This document shows, in pieces, positions 60,960 to 62,378 of a stretch of 62,378 bases of DNA. A program made the translations under genes and the position numbers. Source of the stretch: Candidatus Eisenbacteria bacterium (GTDB lineage: Bacteria > Desulfobacterota > Binatia > DP-6). The notes under the pieces are model-generated. The model worked only from the letters and a program-made list of their open reading frames with translations. It was not told the origin of the DNA and did not search any database. The stretch spans positions 1 through 62,378 of the forward strand of contig DATJZY010000145.1 of assembly GCA_035577985.1 (NCBI GenBank), written 5' to 3'. Within the stretch, counting starts at the first letter, position 1. Every line of letters starts with the position of its first letter.

Positions 60960-62378
60960 CTACTGGAGCTGGATCATTCCGGGCAGCGAGACCGCGCCCG
61001 GTCCGGGCAGGCTCGCGGCGCCGTCGATCAGGCCGTTCCCGGTGGCCGGGATGCAGAACACCGACGCGAGGGTCGTGCTGTGTCCCGCCATGTCCGAGAT
61101 GTTGCCCGCCGGCGCGCCGATCTCCGTGACCTCTGTGGCCACCGCGGTGAGGTCGACGCCGGTCAGGACGTTCGTGCCGCCGAAGCCGGGAGCGCCGTCA
61201 CCCGGGTTGAGACCCTGACCGGGGCAGAAGACGCCGCCCGGATCCGATCGCGTCACGGTTCCCGTCGACAGCGGGTCGAGGCTGACGGGGAATTCCGGCA
61301 GATACGTGCCAGGAGGCGGGCAATCGAGCGTCGTGCCCTGCGTGCCGACCGGCGTGCAGTCCATTTGATCGTTGGGGCCGCCCTGACACTTGAGACCCAT
61401 GCCCAGGTCCACGCACTGGACGCACGGCGTGCCCGTTATGGTCTGGTCGCTCGTCACGAAGGTGTGGGAGCGCAGTGGCAGGATGAGCTTCGCCTCGCCC
61501 GTGTTCTTCGCGATCTGCCCCCCGCCCGCGTTGCCGAAGGTGTTGAGGACGCAGGTCGAAAGCGGGCCGTTCTCGATCGGGAGCGGCGGGCCGAAGAAGC
61601 AGTTGGGCGTGTCGATGCAGGCGCCGGCGACACCACCGCAATCCGCGTCGCTCGTGCAGGTGGGGAGTGGGAACGACGTGGGGCTGTTGATGCAGCTCTT
61701 ACCCGGCCCGGCGGCGGCGGTGCAGGAGAGCTTGTCGCCGGTGTGCGGCCCGACGAGCAGGGTATTGTTCGTATCGGGGCACGAGTGCGTGACGTCGAGG
61801 ATGCTCGTCGCTCCGTCGGGCGTCGCGCCACCTGGCACCGTGCTCGCGCCACCGCCGACGTACAGGCAGCCGGCGCCGAGGGCCAGCATCGAGTCCGTGT
61901 TGGCCGTGACGTTGTGCACCTTGACGCTACCGCTGGTCGGCGCCTGCGCCTCGGGCTGGAGGCCGACGCCGCCGCAATTCGCGCTGACGTTCGTGCCGGT
62001 GGTGAAGTTGATCGTCCCGGTCGACGACGCGCAGACGAGGCACGTGCAATCGGACTGGCAGAGGCTCCCTGCCGCGCAGCCGGTCGGCGACGCGGCCGGA
62101 TCACACGCCTCGCCCGGGTTCACGGTGCCGTCGCCACAGACGCCGGGCAGCGTGGTCGTGGTCGTCGTCGTGGTCGGGCACGTCCCCGGCTGCGGGTTGC
62201 AGGTGAACTTGGTCTTGTCGGAGTCCTTGTTCTTCCCGGCCGGCTTCACGTCGGCCTGCGCCGACGCCATGATCGTGCGGCTGCCGGGCTTCTTGCCCTT
62301 CTTCTTCGTGGTCACGAGGAAGTCGATGAAGGCGCCGAAGGCCGAATCCGCGGAGGTCGGGTTCGCGGGAACCACGGT
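60960..62378 (-). CDS. Secreted Cys-rich repeat protein, paralogue 2 (partial)
   Basis: The frame is open to the window edge, so the start and signal peptide are missing; about 472 residues are visible. A Thr-rich linker (TTTTTTTTLPG) leads into CGDGTVNPGEACD, the Cys-rich module also seen near the end of the protein at 27038. Then follow Cys- and Gly-rich segments, FGPPLPIENGPLSTCVLN and the end FCIPATGNGLIDGAASLPGPG, all shared with paralogue 1. It lies 19 bases upstream of paralogue 1 on the same strand, so the two are co-transcribed. Surface role likely, function unknown. Confidence 0.72.
   Translation of the reverse strand, partial: TVVPANPTSADSAFGAFIDFLVTTKKKGKKPGSRTIMASAQADVKPAGKNKDSDKTKFTCNPQPGTCPTTTTTTTTLPGVCGDGTVNPGEACDPAASPTGCAAGSLCQSDCTCLVCASSTGTINFTTGTNVSANCGGVGLQPEAQAPTSGSVKVHNVTANTDSMLALGAGCLYVGGGASTVPGGATPDGATSILDVTHSCPDTNNTLLVGPHTGDKLSCTAAAGPGKSCINSPTSFPLPTCTSDADCGGVAGACIDTPNCFFGPPLPIENGPLSTCVLNTFGNAGGGQIAKNTGEAKLILPLRSHTFVTSDQTITGTPCVQCVDLGMGLKCQGGPNDQMDCTPVGTQGTTLDCPPPGTYLPEFPVSLDPLSTGTVTRSDPGGVFCPGQGLNPGDGAPGFGGTNVLTGVDLTAVATEVTEIGAPAGNISDMAGHSTTLASVFCIPATGNGLIDGAASLPGPGAVSLPGMIQLQ

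Noticed and set aside
62157..62190. GTCGTGGTC-type microsatellite.
   Set aside because: It is simply the coding sequence of a Thr-rich linker in the partial secreted protein.

Overview
This is a 62 kb, very GC-rich, gene-dense bacterial chromosomal segment. Broken genes and phage or transposase genes are absent. The gene set (pilMNOPQ-aroK-aroB, SelA/SelB/SelD, DUF1302 outer-membrane protein, VKOR-DsbA fusion, SYLF protein, Cys-rich secreted proteins with CGNG/CGDG...CD signatures, many ATGA/TGATG overlaps) looks like a Gram-negative member of the former Deltaproteobacteria or a related uncultured phylum such as Binatota. That placement is inferred from gene content and was not computed.

Layout. 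1-5.0 kb: two SRPBCC-fold proteins, a zinc-ribbon/TPR protein with a recent internal duplication, a secernin-like C69 peptidase and a flippase-like membrane protein. 5.1-6.8 kb: a secreted sulfatase. 7.1-10.5 kb: nitrogen module amtB-glnB-glnA (minus strand) behind a consensus sigma-54 promoter. 10.7-13.9 kb: SH3 protein, tRNA-Pro(CGG), SYLF protein, polytopic membrane protein and a ComEA-like helix-hairpin-helix protein behind a second consensus sigma-54 promoter. 14.0-19.7 kb: housekeeping operon priA-def-fmt-rsmB-rpe (minus). 19.75-20.2 kb: a regulatory region with a third consensus sigma-54 promoter, an intrinsic terminator 30 bases after it, a second sigma-54-like site and a sigma-70-like site. 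20.2-27.0 kb: type IV pilus operon pilMNOPQ followed by aroK-aroB. 27.0-29.7 kb: secreted Cys-rich protein, DUF1573 and DUF2071 proteins. 29.7-38.4 kb: mfd, SurA-like isomerase, phosphohexomutase and uvrA. 38.5-43.6 kb: Fe-S operon iscS-iscU-iscA-hscB-hscA-iscX ending in an Rrf2/IscR-type regulator. 43.7-49.1 kb: uncharacterised protein, an acyl-carrier-protein fusion, zinc-ribbon membrane protein, leucyl aminopeptidase, CCA-adding enzyme and a zinc alcohol dehydrogenase. 49.2-53.8 kb: selA-selB-selD, with selD bracketed by two inverted copies of a MITE-like repeat. 54-62 kb: parvulin lipoprotein, small ORF, VanZ-like protein, small acidic protein, VKOR-DsbA fusion, DUF1302 porin and two tandem secreted paralogues, the last cut by the window edge.

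The most interesting regulatory picture is sigma-54. Consensus -24/-12 elements sit in front of amtB, the ComEA-like gene and the pil operon, with weaker cases elsewhere. In front of pilM the promoter is followed at once by a 19-bp GNRA-capped terminator hairpin with a U-tract, which predicts a roughly 65-70 nt RNA with a CCCCUCCUU anti-Shine-Dalgarno stretch. This is either a new small RNA or a pil leader attenuator, and it may be co-regulated with the DNA-uptake-like protein. Other points worth following are the MITE-like pair around selD, a palindromic operator in the isc promoter, probable CTG start codons, and a 211/213-identical tandem domain duplication.
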